DNA of 64,000 nt from Ampullaceana balthica (GCA_944989445.1 CALYLW010000133.1:1414829-1478828), one strand, 5' to 3'; counted from the stretch's first letter, positions 1-13,100 are shown. Notes: a model not told the origin generated them from the sequence alone. Translations and numbers: made by a program.

Positions 1-329
1 CCACTAGACAAGGGGTGGCCAGACCTGTAGTAACTGAGAGCCACTAGACAAGGGGTGGCCAGACCTGTAGTAACTGAGAGCCACTAGACAAGGGGTGGCC
101 AGACCTGTAGTAACTGAGAGCCACTAGACAAGGGGTGGCCAGACCTGTAGTAATTGAGAGCCACTAGACCAGGGGTGGCCAGACCTGTAGTAACTGAGAG
201 CCACTAGACAAGGGGTGGCCAGACCTGTAGTAACTGAGAGCCACTAGACAAGGGGTGGCCAGACCTGTAGTAACTGAGAGCCACTAGACCAGGGGTGGCC
301 AGATCTGTAGTAACTGAGAGCCACTAGAC
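1..329. repeat. 40-bp minisatellite, extends off the left edge
   Basis: About 8.2 copies of a 40-base unit (ccactagacaaggggtggcc agacctgtagtaactgagag, written in two halves) with single-base variants at four or five places. It starts at base 1, so the true array is longer. Confidence 0.97.
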
Positions 330-334
330 ATTAA

Positions 335-490
335 AAAAATGCACAACTTTAAACGAAAGCTCTACTTAAATATCTGGTTGCATACAATAATTTATTTTAA
401 TGATGTTTTAAATAGCTCCGCACGAGTTTCGATTTTAGAATGCAGTCTGACACTAAAGACATAGATCTACTTAAATTACAAAAAAAAACT
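335..490 (+). mobile_element. fragment of the ATGACGTC hAT-type MITE family
   Basis: The words gcacaactttaaac, ctacttaaatatctggttg, gcagtctgacactaaa and acttaaattacaaaaa occur in the same order and spacing as in the copy at 11808-12201, with moderate divergence. The ends are lost. Confidence 0.5.
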
Positions 491-872
491 GTTTTGAGAC
501 ATGTCCATTCATTATTTAGAAGGAAATACGTTGTGAGAAGCTTTGTTACGTCATATTTGTTCATTTTGAGCGTGTCTAGGTTTTTTCTTTCGGATCTAGT
601 TTTTTTTTACATGTTGGCTAGGTTTTTTTCCGAAATTGTCACTGACAGCACTGGCTGGGAATAATGTTGTGCCACTGGCAGTCGTTAGACGTCGGGTTTT
701 TAATCAGTGAGACTAATCTCGTGCCAACCTTCATCACATAAAACAGCTAATGACACGGATTTGAACTACCAAAGATGATCAACCAAAGATGGTCAAACAA
801 AGCTAGTATGCAGACGACGGTGTGGAATGAATCTATTCAGGAATAAAACGGTTGGACTATGCCGGTCCTACA

Positions 873-990
873 GTATCGTAGTTTGCCTTTAGCTTCCTAT
901 TTCAATGCCCCTCTATCGTAGTTTGCCTTTAGCTTCCTATTCCAATGCCCCTCTATCGTAGTTTGCCTTTAGCTTCCTATTTCAATGCAG
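873..990. repeat. 40-bp tandem repeat, 3 copies
   Basis: Three copies of a 40-base unit beginning tatcgtagtttgcctttagc lie just upstream of the LINE coding remnant. Internal 5' repeats of this kind occur in some LINE 5' regions, but membership in the LINE is not shown. Confidence 0.9.
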
Positions 991-1083
991 CTCTATTATT
1001 GTTGAATTTTCTTCAATTCGTGTGGAGCCATCGTACCAAATGGTTTTATTAATCGATTTTCAATATACATCCTATCGGGGGTA

Positions 1084-1890
1084 ATGCTAGTATACGATCA
1101 TGTTCGATCATGTCCACGTGCCACTCGAGGTGGGGGCCTAGCTGCTGTCAACAGAAGTACGCTGTCACAAGAGCTTTCATTTATAACAGAATTCGAGTTT
1201 GCTCACACATCCTTTGAGTTAGTTCAAATCACATTGTCAGTGCCCCATCGTATCATCCACTTTTTTTGCATCTACCGTGTCTTTCCGAGCAAAAAAAATA
1301 AATTGACAGATGCCAAATTTCTTGAGGAATTCCAGGAACTTTTGGACCATGCCAACACTCTGCCTGACACTTACATGATAGTAGGAGATATGAACATTCA
1401 TTATGATCAACCGCAGAATCCCATGACAGCAAAGATGGTCGAGCTTTTGGATTCATTCAACATTGATCAAATGATTGATAAACCTACCCATAATAGAGGA
1501 CATATAATTGATTGGGTATTACGCAGACCTGACGATTGCCTTGTCAAATCCGCAATCGTAACAGAAGAGCTGTCCTCAGATCACTTTTGTGTTATTTGTG
1601 AACTTGGGGTGATTGCCCCCCCCCCTCCTCCCACAAAATTCCGGGACCTTCGCAATCTGCGTGCCATGAACCGCGACGCCTTCCGGCAAGATTTAAGTGT
1701 AGCCGTGTCCCCTGACCTCTGCCCCACTTTGGATAAACTGAATAGTACACTACTCTCTGTGCTGGACTTACATGCCCCTGTCACCCGCCACAATGTCAAG
1801 TCAACACGATCAGCTCCGTGGTATTCAACAATAAGGGAAGAACTTCGACGCGCCAAGAAAGCTCGACGTATAGCAGAAAGACTTGGTTGA
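1084..1890 (+). pseudogene. LINE endonuclease domain, truncated
   Basis: Contains YMIVGDMNIHYD (the GDxN motif) and ELSSDHFCV (the SDH motif) of the exonuclease-endonuclease-phosphatase fold, ending in an Arg/Lys-rich linker that precedes the reverse transcriptase. The N-terminal strand with the metal-binding Glu is absent, so it should be inactive. Confidence 0.8.
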
Positions 1891-3794
1891 AGTCGAGACT
1901 TGTCGTCAATAAGCAAATTTATTCCGCTGCCAAGCGATGTGTTACTAATATTGTACATCAAGCAAAAACATCATATTTTAATAATAAAGTAATCACAAGT
2001 AGTACTAGTAGGCAGCTATTTAATGTATGTAATAACCTCAGAGGGAGTGGTAAAGCTATGGTCCTTCCCTCTGTGTATCCCCTGCATCAGCAGCCAGATA
2101 TATTTTGTAACTTTTTTATCAAAAAAATTGCTAAAATTCATAAGGAACTTGACAGAACGTTGTTACCACCACATGATTTATCTCCTTCTTTTGCTGTGAG
2201 GTCAAGCTTTGACATGTTCCAGCCTGTTACGGAAAATGAGGTCAAAAGTATTATTCTAAAATCTAAGCCAACGTCCTGCTCTCTTGATCCCATCCCCACT
2301 CCACTATTGGTTGAGTCATTAGATCTCTTACTCCCAACAGTAACAAATATAGTTAATGAAAGTCTAAAATCTGGCACCTTTCCTTCATTATGTAAATCTG
2401 CTATTATAAAACCCTTGCTGAAAAAACAAGGGTTAGACCAAAACAATTTAAAAAACTATCGACCTGTGTCTAATATTTCATTTTTGTCGAAAGTCATTGA
2501 AAAACTAGTCTTAAAACAACTTTTTGCTTATCTAAATGACCACACTCTTCTAAGTCCCAATCAGTCGGCCTACAGACCTTCTCACAGCACAGAGACCACC
2601 CTGTTAAAGGTAACAAATGACCTCCTACTCGCTCTGGACAGTGGGAAAATTTCTATATTGGTCCTCTTAGATCTTAGTGCAGCCTTTGACACTGTCGATC
2701 ATCAAACACTGCTGAAAACCCTGCAAAATTATTTTGGAATTTCTGGCTCAGTTCTGGCTTGGTTTCAATCATACTTATCTAACAGATCACAGGTAGTATC
2801 AGTAGATGGCTGTATCTCTCACAAAGCTGACTTGCTTTATGGTGTGCCTCAGGGCTCTGTTTTGGGTCCGGTACTTTTTGTGCTGTATACAAGACCACTA
2901 CTTCTACTGCTCGAAAAGCATTCAGTTAAAAGCCAATCATTTGCAGATGATACCCAGCTATATACTCACACAGATCCCTCTAATTTGGACTCCGCTGTCC
3001 AATTGATGCAAGAGTGCATTGATGAGGTAAAGTCTTGGATGACGTTCAGCAAACTCAAGCTGAATGATGACAAGACTGAAGCACTTCTATTTTGCAACAA
3101 TAAATCACGCAGTACTTTGTCTCTTCCGAAGTCAATTCAGGTAGCCAGTTCGGATATTCTGTTCCCAACATCGACTAGGAATCTTGGCTACATTATTTCT
3201 GACAACATGTCTATTAACAACTTTATCAATCACATCTGTCGCTCTGCCTACACTGCCATTCGTCAGATCAGCTCAATACGTCATTACTTAACAGTTAGTG
3301 CAACAAAAACTCTAGTCTGTGCTCTTGTACTAGCTCGTATGGATTACTGCAATTCTCTTCTGTCAGGTGCGCCAAAACAATGCATCGAAAAACTACAGAA
3401 AGTTCAAAATTCAGCTGCCAGACTGGTGCTCAAGTCAAAAAAACATGACCATGTTACTCCACTTCTTCACTCACTTCATTGGCTGCCTATACAAGCTCGA
3501 ATTGATTACAAACTGGCCGTTCTCTGTCACAACTTCTTTTCGGACTCATGCCCATCGTATCTTACTGAACTTTTGTCGGTCTACTCACCCACTCGCCAGC
3601 TACGATCTTCTGCAGACACACGCGTTCTCTCTGTTCCTACGACACGCACCAAAACATTTGGTGAAAGGTCGTTCTCTTTTTGTGCAGCCAAACAATGGAA
3701 TTCTCTACCATTACACATACGTAGTATTCAAACAACCAAGTCCTTCAAGACTGCACTAAAGACACATCTTTTGAACATTTATTTTCAAAATTAA
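1880..3794 (+). pseudogene. LINE reverse transcriptase domain, intact frame after a frameshift
   Basis: From the frameshift point to a TAA at 3792-3794 the frame is open for about 638 residues. It contains all core reverse-transcriptase motifs, including the two catalytic aspartate regions (DLSAAFD and FADD). The predicted ATG at 1818 is out of frame with the native protein and meaningless. The uninterrupted length argues for a fairly young copy. Confidence 0.85.
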
Positions 3795-3972
3795 TGAAAC
3801 AACATGTATTTGTCCATTACTAAAGCCTTAATTTTTTTAGGCACACAAATAGTTTGGTGTTCTTGTATTTTAAGCTTTAACACAAAAATAGTTTTATCTA
3901 TTTCAAAGAAAGGTTACGATGTTTTGAAACATTATCATTATTTTAAAAAAAATTGTTTAAACTTATTTCTAG

Positions 3973-4152
3973 GATGCATTGGAACAGTACGCTCAAGGAG
4001 ATGCTCCTGTTTCACCTTGACATTGAGGTGCCCTTGCCCTGGGCTGACCTCACCCTCCAGGAGATGTTGATCTATAAGTCAGGGTCCAGTGCCGCAGATA
4101 TGAGCACAATGTCGGGACTTCCTGCTGGCGTTACAAGGGAGGAAATCATAAG
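3973..4152 (+). CDS. beta-lactamase-like gene, exon 1 of those visible
   Basis: The acceptor is tttctag before 3973 and the donor gtgagg follows 4152. The exon begins with the last base of a codon and ends with two bases (AG) that join the G of the next exon to give Arg. It encodes the region just after the missing SxxK helix: WNSTLKEML, a short loop, then LTLQEMLIYKSG and a REEII segment that leads into RRTRF in the next exon, as in the family's REE..RRLRF pattern. It lies 178 bases downstream of the LINE reading frame, so the LINE sits in the preceding intron. Confidence 0.8.
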
Positions 4153-7100
4153 GTGAGGCTAAGTTGTGAGAGTTATCGATCCTTCTGAGGGGAGAGAAGC
4201 CAATATTTGCAATAGGTCATAATTTTGACGAACAAATATCGCTCTTCTAATTAGAAATCAGTTTTTAATACATGCAATTTTTCAAACAATGGTTTCTTAG
4301 GTATCTTCACCCACTACCTGAAAGAATGAAGTATTCATGCTGGAAACCCTACCCCCACAAGCCACGCTATCCTCACAAGGTGCCCTGTCGCCACAAGGCG
4401 CCATATCCCCACAAGGCGCCCTATCCCCACAAGGCGCCCTATCCCCACAAGGCACCCTATCCCCACAAGGCGCCCTATCCTCACAAGGCTCCCTATCCCC
4501 ACAAGGCGCCCTATCCCCACAAGGCGCCCTATCCCCACAAGGCGCCCTATCCCCACAAGGCGCCCTATCCCCACAAGGCGCCCTATCCCCACAAGGCTCC
4601 CTATCCCCACAAGGCGCCCTATCCTCACAAGGCTCCCTATCCCCACAAGGCTCCCTATCCCCACAAGGCGCCCTATCCCCACAAGGCGCCCTATCCCCAC
4701 AAGGCGCCCTATCCCCACAAGGCGCCCTATCCCCACAAGGCGCCCTATCCCCACAAGGCGCCCTATCCTCACAAGGCTCCCTATCCCCACAAGGCGCCAT
4801 ATCCTCACAAGGCTCCCTATCCCCACAAGGCGCCCTATCCTCACAAGGCTCCCTATCCCCACAAGGCGCCCTATCCCCACAAGGCTCCCTATCCCCACAA
4901 GGCTCCCTATCCCCACAAGGCTCCCTATCCTCACAAGGCTCCCTATCCCCACAAGGCTCCCTTCCCCACAAGGCGCCCTATCCCCACAAGGCGCCCTATC
5001 CCCACAAGGCGCCCTATCCCCACAAGGCGCCCTATCCCCACAAGGCGCCCTATCCCCACAAGGCTCCCTATCCCCACAAGGCGCCCTATCCTCACAAGGC
5101 TCCCTATCCCCACAAGGCTCCCTATCCCCACAAGGCGCCCTATCCCCACAAGGCGCCCTATCCTCACAAGGCTCCCTATCCCCACAAGGCGCCCTATCCC
5201 CACAAGGCGCCCTATCCCCACAAGGCGCCCTATCCTCACAAGGCGCCCTATCCTCACAAGGCTCCCTATCCTCACAAGGCGACCTGTCCCCACAAGGCGC
5301 CCTATCCTCACAAGGCTCCCTATCCACACAAGGTGCCCTATCCTCACAAGGTGCCCTATCCTCACAAGGCGCCCTGTCCCCACAAGGCGCCCTATCCCCA
5401 CAAGGCGCCCTATCATCACAAACAACCCTATCCCCACACGGCGCCCTATCCCCACAAGGTGCCCTGTCCCCATAAGGACTCAAACCTACGTTAAGACCAT
5501 CTTACAACAAAGACTTCTATGCTGGCTAACGGATGATCAGAGACATAAGCTTTCAAACAGCGGGGTGTCATCGAACGTGATAATCTGAAAAAACAACAAC
5601 CAACAAACAAACCTTCAAAAAACATCAAAGCCCATCAGTTGTTTGTTTCATGAAATAATAATAATAATCATATTTATTATCATTGTTCTTCCTGACGCCT
5701 CCCAGTCATGAGCTTAAACTGTTCCTAAATATGTGCACAACATGTTTCCACATTTACACGACAAATCTTTACACTCTCAGAAATCACCCATCCCGCTCTA
5801 TTTCCCCCAGACAACTTGAAACATTTTCTTCGAATTCAAAGTTTCCTGAAGGACGGTTTGTAAACTTTAAGTCACAGCTCAACGCAAACACGTTTGAAGT
5901 TTTCTAAACACCCCTCGCTGTACCCCCGAGTCGGATAAACAGTTGAAACTTGGCGAGAGAATACATAATAAAAATCAAATGTCACATTACAACCTCCTCT
6001 TTGCGCATGCCCAATTTCACTTCGTTTCCATTTTATTTCCGTATAGCTTATGTAACCATTTAGCCCTTTTGTTTGTTTCTCTAATGTTCAGTCGTTTAAA
6101 TTTTTCTTTTGAAAATTAAAATAAACAACCCCGTAAAAACAAAGTTTTTGACTATAAATCCCTTATATATGAGACATAACTAAAAGTATTGATTATATTC
6201 AAACATAACAAACATTTACAGACTGAAACCGAATTATCTCCCCTGGTTTTAAAAACCAGGGGGGAGGGTGTGGGGACATCGAAGGGTGTCGTCAACGCGT
6301 TAACTCAACACCTGGTGTTAAACACGAGATGTGGTCACCGATGGCTGGCGTGAAGTCAAGCGACCGGTAAAATGTAAACAATAGTGACCGCTACATATAG
6401 CTTAAAGAGATAAACTACAAATGCATTAACTTAATAACTGTACATTCGTTCGATCTGAAATTTTGATACCATGCATTTTTTGGTGAAACGGGTCTATGTG
6501 CAAAATTTCAGCTCGATCGCATTACGGGAAGTGTGTTATTTTTTACTTTTGTTTCTCCGCCCGCCCAAGAGAGAGAGAGAGACGGCGTTGAAGTTAATAT
6601 AAGGGATTTAAATTAAACAAAAGACCCGTAAAAACAAAGTTTTTGACTATAAATCCCATATTTATGAGACAGAACTTAAAGTATTGATTATGCTCCAACG
6701 CGACAAACATTTACAGCCTGAAACTGAGTGAATTAAACCTGGCTAAAACACGAGATGTTGTCACCGATGGCTGGCGTGAAGTCAAGTGACCCGTAAAAGT
6801 AAACAATAGCGACTCCTACATATAGTTTTATATAGATAAAATAAAAATAAATTCATTTAATTACGGTACGTTCGATTGATCTGAAATTTTGACACGATGC
6901 ATTGTTGGATGTCACGGGTCCGTGTGCCAAATTTCAGCTCGATGGCTTTACGGGAAGTGGGTCATTTTTGACTTTTGTTTTTCTGCCCGCCCGACGACGA
7001 ACGACAGAGAGAGACGGCGATGAAGTTAGTATAAGGGATTTAAAAATAATAAAACAAACCCGTAAAAACAAAGCTTTTGACTATAAATCCCTTATATATG

Positions 7101-10100
7101 AGACATAACTAAAAGTATTGATTATGTTCAAACGCGACAAACATTTACAGACTGAATCTGTATTAACTTCTCTTTGCTTTATAACCCCTGGGGGGGCAGG
7201 TGGGAGAGGGGAAAGGTCTTGTCACCGATCGCTCGACCGAGCTCAGCGTGACACGTAAAATGTAAACAAAGGCACGCCGTTACACCTGGTTAAAACACGA
7301 GATGTGTTGACCGATGGCTGGCGTGAAGTCAAGTGACCCGTAACATTTAAACAATAGCGACCGCTACATATAGTTTATATAGATAAACTAAAAATGCATG
7401 AATTTAATAAATGTACGTTTGATCGATCTGAAATTTTGATACGATGCATTGTTAGGTGACACAAGCCTATGAGTCAAATTTCAGCTCGATGGCATCACGG
7501 TAAGTGGGTCATTTTTGACTTGTGTTTTTCCGCCCGCCCGACGACGAACGACAGAGAGAGACGCCGGTGAAGTTAATATAAGGGATTTAAAAATATATTA
7601 AAAAAACATTTTTTTAAAAACTAGTCTTATATTCGAAATGCACTAAAAAGTAGAAAATAAATTTAAAATTTGAAATTTACAGCCAGAAGAGACTTTTAGT
7701 TCCAAATTTATGATAATCTAAAAGTTTAAAATGAGACAGGAACGTTAAATCGTAGGTGAAATCGATTATCTCGTTTTTCGCCATGACTATAAGACTAGGG
7801 TGCTTGCTAAGTTATGCAAAGATATTCACCTGAGCACCCTAGTCTTATAGTCATGGCGAAAAACGAGATAATCGATTTCACCTACGATTTAACGTTCCTG
7901 TCTCATTTTAAAACTTTTAGATTATCATAAATTTGGAACTAAAAGTCTCTTCTGGCTGTAAATTTCAAATTTTAAATTTATTTTCTACTTTTTAGTGCAT
8001 TTCGAATATAAGACTAGTTTTTAAAAAGTGTTTTTTATATATTTTTATTTTCTACTTTTTAGTCTACGCATTTTACAGTAAGTGCAAAGCCAGCTTACCT
8101 TTTGACTATAAATCCCTTATATATGAGACATAACTAAAAGTAGTGATTATGTTTAAACACGACATTTACAGACTGAAACACAATTATCTCCCCTGGTTTT
8201 AAAACCGGGCGTAGGGACGGTAAGGGGTGTGAACATACACGGTCGTCGTCAACGCGTGAACTGGGCACGTGAAAGAATCATAAACAAATGTTCGGATAGT
8301 CCGATCGCTTAAACTTACAAAGCGAATTAATATAAGACTAGTAAAAAGATTTACTGAGATAGTTTAGCTGCTTTATATTTCATTCGAGAATTTACATTTA
8401 GTGACGTCACAATGACATGCGCAATGGCTACTTCCTCAGGCGCACCAGGTTCATACTAAACAATGAGGACTTCAAGAACTCCAACCACTACAGCAACCTC
8501 ATGTACACCATAGCTGGACATCTCGCCGAGAGGATGTCGGGAATGTCCTGGTCTGACCTGGTCAAGGTCAGGGTCCTGGACAAGCAGAAAATGAACGCCT
8601 CGTCCTTTGCCCCGGAAGGAATGTCGCACGAGGACGCGGCCTTGCCCTACAGATTTCACCCCCATCTCCACGCGGAGCCATTTGTGATGCAGGACAAAGA
8701 ACTTTTCAAGTAAGTGAACAAACTGTCTTAGTTAAGACGTGGAGGGGGGCGGGGCATGTAACGAAATTGTGATGCAGGAAAGAAAGCTTTTCAAGTTAAC
8801 AAACTGTCTTAGTTAAGTGGATACGGGATGGGGGTTAGACACAATTATCGTCACCAGTGTGTCTGGATAAGACTGTCTGGAGACATCAGTGGTGTGTCTA
8901 GATGAGACTGTCTGGAGACATCAGTGGTGTGTCTAGATGAGAGTGTCTGGATACATCAGGGGTGTGTCTAGTTTTTACACCAGGTTCAATCTTATCATCA
9001 ATATAGAAGTTTGACATAAATTTTATTTTTTTAAAATCCATTGCGAGATCTATGTGCTGTGTATCTGATAGATCTATGTTCTGTGTATCTGATAGATCTA
9101 TGTGCTGTGTATCTGATAGATCTATGTGCTGTGTATCTGATGCGTCAAGGGACCTTTTGTTAATAATATCTATAACAATACATGTAACTTGGCAACACAT
9201 AGCACCGGCCCACATTTCCTGCCGCAGGGTTGCCGCCTGCACTTAACTCCACCGACAGTCAGTAAATATTTGGCCTTTTAATGTTAGCACATAAAACCTT
9301 TAGGATATTCGAAAATTAAAAAATTAATCAACAATAAGAAAACTACATCAGAAATGGTTCGTAAGTCTATTTAATATGCGTCATGAATTATTTGTAAATC
9401 TTTATACTATTTTTAAGTAAATGTTCATTTAAAACGATAACATCTCTTCTGTTTTAAAAGATATAAAGCCATTTGGGCTTGGACACACCAACAGCATGAA
9501 CGAATCCCACCTCACGACTCCCTCCACCACAGTGGGGTGGGGGATACGATTTTTATCACCCCCCACCCCCCCCCACCCCCCCCACCCCCAAATGTTTTTT
9601 TTAAAATCAAAAGATGGGTTTTCTTTGTTGATGTTTTTCTTGAGGAAAATTATGATTTCAATGTCTTTGAGTTAATATTTATATATATATATATTTATTA
9701 AAGGCGTGAAAGCATTAGATATACATGTTTATATACAGGTAGTCCTCCGGTTACGACGGTCCCATCCCGACTTACGCTGTTTCGTGCTTACGAACGCGCC
9801 CCCGTAAAGAATAGTATTACGCGTTATTCCGTATTTTTAAAAAAAAATTTCATGAGTTAACGAATTCTTTTCTCCATTTGAAATAACAAAAATTATTGAA
9901 AAATATGTATGATTATTATTTTAACCTACAACTTTCGTTTTCAAATTTTTCAAATGGCAAAGTTTTCAATCAAGTCAATAAAGCTGAGTAAGCTTACAAG
10001 TTCCTTTTCAATGCTCATTAGAGAGAGCATATTCAGCCTTTTTCGTCCCATGCAAATTCTAACTCATTATATATTCTTTTCAACCTTGAAAAGGATCGCT

Positions 10101-13100
10101 ATCAGCTGCACTTTGATGTCATCATTGAAAGATAAATGCGAAGTGCGATGTGTACATTTGTAAAGGACTGTGTGAAATATAGCTCATTCAAAAGCAGCAA
10201 AATTTTTAGCTCTGTGCAAGTGTTTTGAGTTTCGCTTTGTGCTAATTCCTTTTCCTTACCCTGAGCCAGGGGCTGGACAATAACTTTTTTAAGAGTTCTG
10301 AAAATTGGACTAATTCTGAAGGTAAGCAGACTTCGAAATCACTCATGAACCTACATGTGGAAGAAAATCAGAAGCACCGAGCCTAGTGCTCTTTATGGGT
10401 CTTCCCGGAAGACCCCCTTAGCCTTCTGGCCACCAAAGGGACGTAACAGCCGAGGAACCCCCCCCCAAAAAAAAAGCGGTCACTTCTGAAGCGGCTACCT
10501 GGGCATCCAGGACATACAGTCGAAGATGCCTCCCACTAAGTTGCCATCACAAGGAGGTGGTGGAATTTCCTACTACGACCCGCTACCACTTTGGCGTCAT
10601 CCCGGCAAAGCACACGGGCCTCCATGTTTAGGACCGCTGCAGACCGGGGGATCATCAAAGACCTACCTAGGGTGCAACCCCCACTGGAAGGTTTCCTCAG
10701 AGCTGGCGTCCAATGCGTTCTTCGCGGCACTTTTTGCTAATCCGTACTGGCGCTCCTGGCCCTAAACCGGCACCGCTCGATGGCGTTGCTAGTAAATTGA
10801 GGGGGACAAAACGGTTGCTTCGGATTTACCCGACCCCTTCTTCGAAATCACTTGAATGTTCTTCCATTAACTTGGCTGCTGCCCATCGGGTTGCGAAAGT
10901 GCTGAGCTCAGTTAGGTTTGTAAGAAAGCCAAATTTCTCATGGATGTATTTATATGCACTTAAGAAATGTTGTAGGGCTTAAGAAAGTTTGTCAATGATT
11001 ACCAGAAATACCTCAATCTGGAATTTTTGTCTCCAGAAGAATACTGTTTTGTTGATGTCCCTTTATCAAACTGACGCTTTCTTTTTTGTTTGATAGTATT
11101 GAAGATTGTTTACACTAGCTGTTTTTACCACGGACTTTTCCTTTCCTTTGTCTTCATAGGAATAAAATTAAGAATGCTATTTTTAACAAACTCAATGAGA
11201 GACTTCCTTTCTAAAATTGTTTCCCAAATTTCAAGTAAAATAGCGACTTCCAGTTGTTCAATTTCATTTAGAAATCCTTCTTCTTCAAGTCGGCAGTCAC
11301 GTGGCTGATTTTCATTCGTTGCTAATTCTTCCAGTGCTGCGATATTCTCATGGTATGAGCTATTAACAGACCTTACAACATAATGTCAGGCTGACTATCT
11401 TGTGTCAGACAAGGCTCTGTTAGCATGTATCAATTTCATATGTTTTTGAAGTACCTGTCAACGATGAGTAGATGCAACAAGCCGGGTATAAAGATTTTGC
11501 AGAAGACAAAAAAATCTGACCGCAGTAGGACAACCTGCTGCTCTTTTCCCAACCAAATTAAAGGAATGAGCTGTGCACGGCACATAATGAGCTACATGCA
11601 CTTCTCACGAAGAATAGCCTGGTTCCCGTTATACTTCCTACTCATTTGCAGCATTGCCGTATGACTGTCCAAGGCATTTTCAGGGATTCGTACAAACATA
11701 ATGGCCTGCATCTTTATTATACACTATAATTCATAAAAAGTTTGGAGGCCCTTAAATTATTGGGGGCTTTAGCCCGTTCAGCACCCCCCTTTTAATCCGC
11801 CATAGGGAAAGGGTCACGCATCTGTGACGATGCGGTACGAGGAGGGGGGTGTTTAAGAAATGTGCCGTCACATCAAAAACGAGAAACTTTAAATAAAAGT
11901 TCCACTTAAATATTTGATTGTTTACCATTCATTTAATTACGTTTTCAATGACTTCACGCGTGTAGCGATATTACAGTGCAGACTTACCCTAAATACATAT
12001 TTAAATGACAAAAAATAATTTGCAACATGCTGCTAATTTTTATTGAGAAAATACGGCTTGGGGGAGGGATGTCAAAGCTTTGTGACGTCATATTGCAAAA
12101 AGGGGTGGGGTCTATGTTTTTGTGACAAAGTATGACGCTGGGGAAGGGTGGGGTAAAAATCGGCAAACCTCGCGTGACGTCATTTATGGACGACCCCTTC
12201 AGTCGTGAAGGGGTGACACCATGACCTACCGCCCCGGGTGACACCAACCCTAGTGACGCCTCTGATAAGCAGTTTAAAATATTTGATGTTTTGATCATTT
12301 TCATCTATAGTCTATAGGCATGTTTTTTGTTTTTTTTCCTTCTAAATAACAAAGTTTAATAGTGGAATGTGGGGAGGGATTGGTGTCAGTGTTTAACTAT
12401 GTTATAAACACCATATCATTGCGCCAGTCTTCATACCTCAATGTGTTTTCTGTGTGTTTCTTTTTCATCTCCTGCTGCCTATTCTAAGTCAGAGAGTTTG
12501 CGTCATAACGAGGCTATCGGAAAACCACGTAATGGCGTGATTGCATCACGCCCATATTATTTTTGCCGAACCTGATCATTAACAAAAATTATATTCCAAA
12601 CACACCTCAGACATAATAAGGATTCGCTCATCAGTGAGGCATTTATGGCGCTATTATAAACACAGCTTCAAAGAATTTTTTAAAAAAATGATATCAACTC
12701 TAAAGGGGGTGGGGCAGCGAAAGGGGGGTGTAAATGTTATGAGCTGATCTCTGAGCCCCCCACCCCACCCCACAATTAAACTGAAAAAAAACGAAGAAGT
12801 CAGAAAGTTGGCTTCCTTTCATATGAAACATAGACACCCCTCTCTTTCCTGTCAAGCCTACTAGCCAGCAGCCGGTATGGCTGTTCCCCCCACCTCTCAA
12901 TATCTACATTGTCCTTGATTAATCGGTGCCTATTACGCCATTTTCCCTAATTCAAAAACTCCATAAGTTGAATTTTTTTCCCGGGTCCATTTGAGTTCTA
13001 CTTAGAAAGGTCCGACTGTATTTATTTATGTACAAATTTTTAAAAATTAGAGATTTAGTGGCGCCCTTTTGAGCTGGCGCCCTTGGAATCTGCCCCGATG

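Larger units (their letters stand above)
1072..3794 (+). mobile_element. L2/CR1-like non-LTR retrotransposon, 5'-truncated, endonuclease and reverse transcriptase
   Basis: Two overlapping frames make one former ORF. The first (1084-1890) is the C-terminal part of an apurinic-type endonuclease, with GGGLAAV, VGDMNIH and SSDHF motifs; the catalytic N-terminal part is missing. The second (1818-3794) is a reverse transcriptase with NYRPVS, LLDLSAAFDTVDH, YGVPQGSVLGP and the FADD box (SFADDTQLY), followed by the LHWLP..RI.YKL and SYL..LL..Y.P.R.LRSS tail typical of the L2/CR1 group. A frameshift near 1880 separates them: the protein reads AERLG and stop, while RKTWLKSR continues in another frame. 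The element lies in the intron before exon 1 of the lactamase-like gene, same strand. Confidence 0.88.

Noticed and set aside
1..329. Possible CRISPR array (regular 40-bp repeats)
   Set aside because: Copies are contiguous with no unique spacers, in a clearly eukaryotic window; it is a minisatellite. The same holds for the other arrays.
440..664. Small frame of 74 codons near the left edge
   Set aside because: It overlaps an old MITE fragment and poly-T runs; no family motif or splice link.
660..1000. Missing SxxK exon of the lactamase-like gene upstream of the LINE
   Set aside because: I searched 1-3970 by eye for an S-x-x-K segment with splice borders and found none; the exon probably lies left of the window.
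4272..5588. 438-codon open frame of repeated YPHKAP and its counterparts on the other strand and frames
   Set aside because: Produced by an 18-bp tandem unit without stops; four frames are open at once, with no splice or start support.
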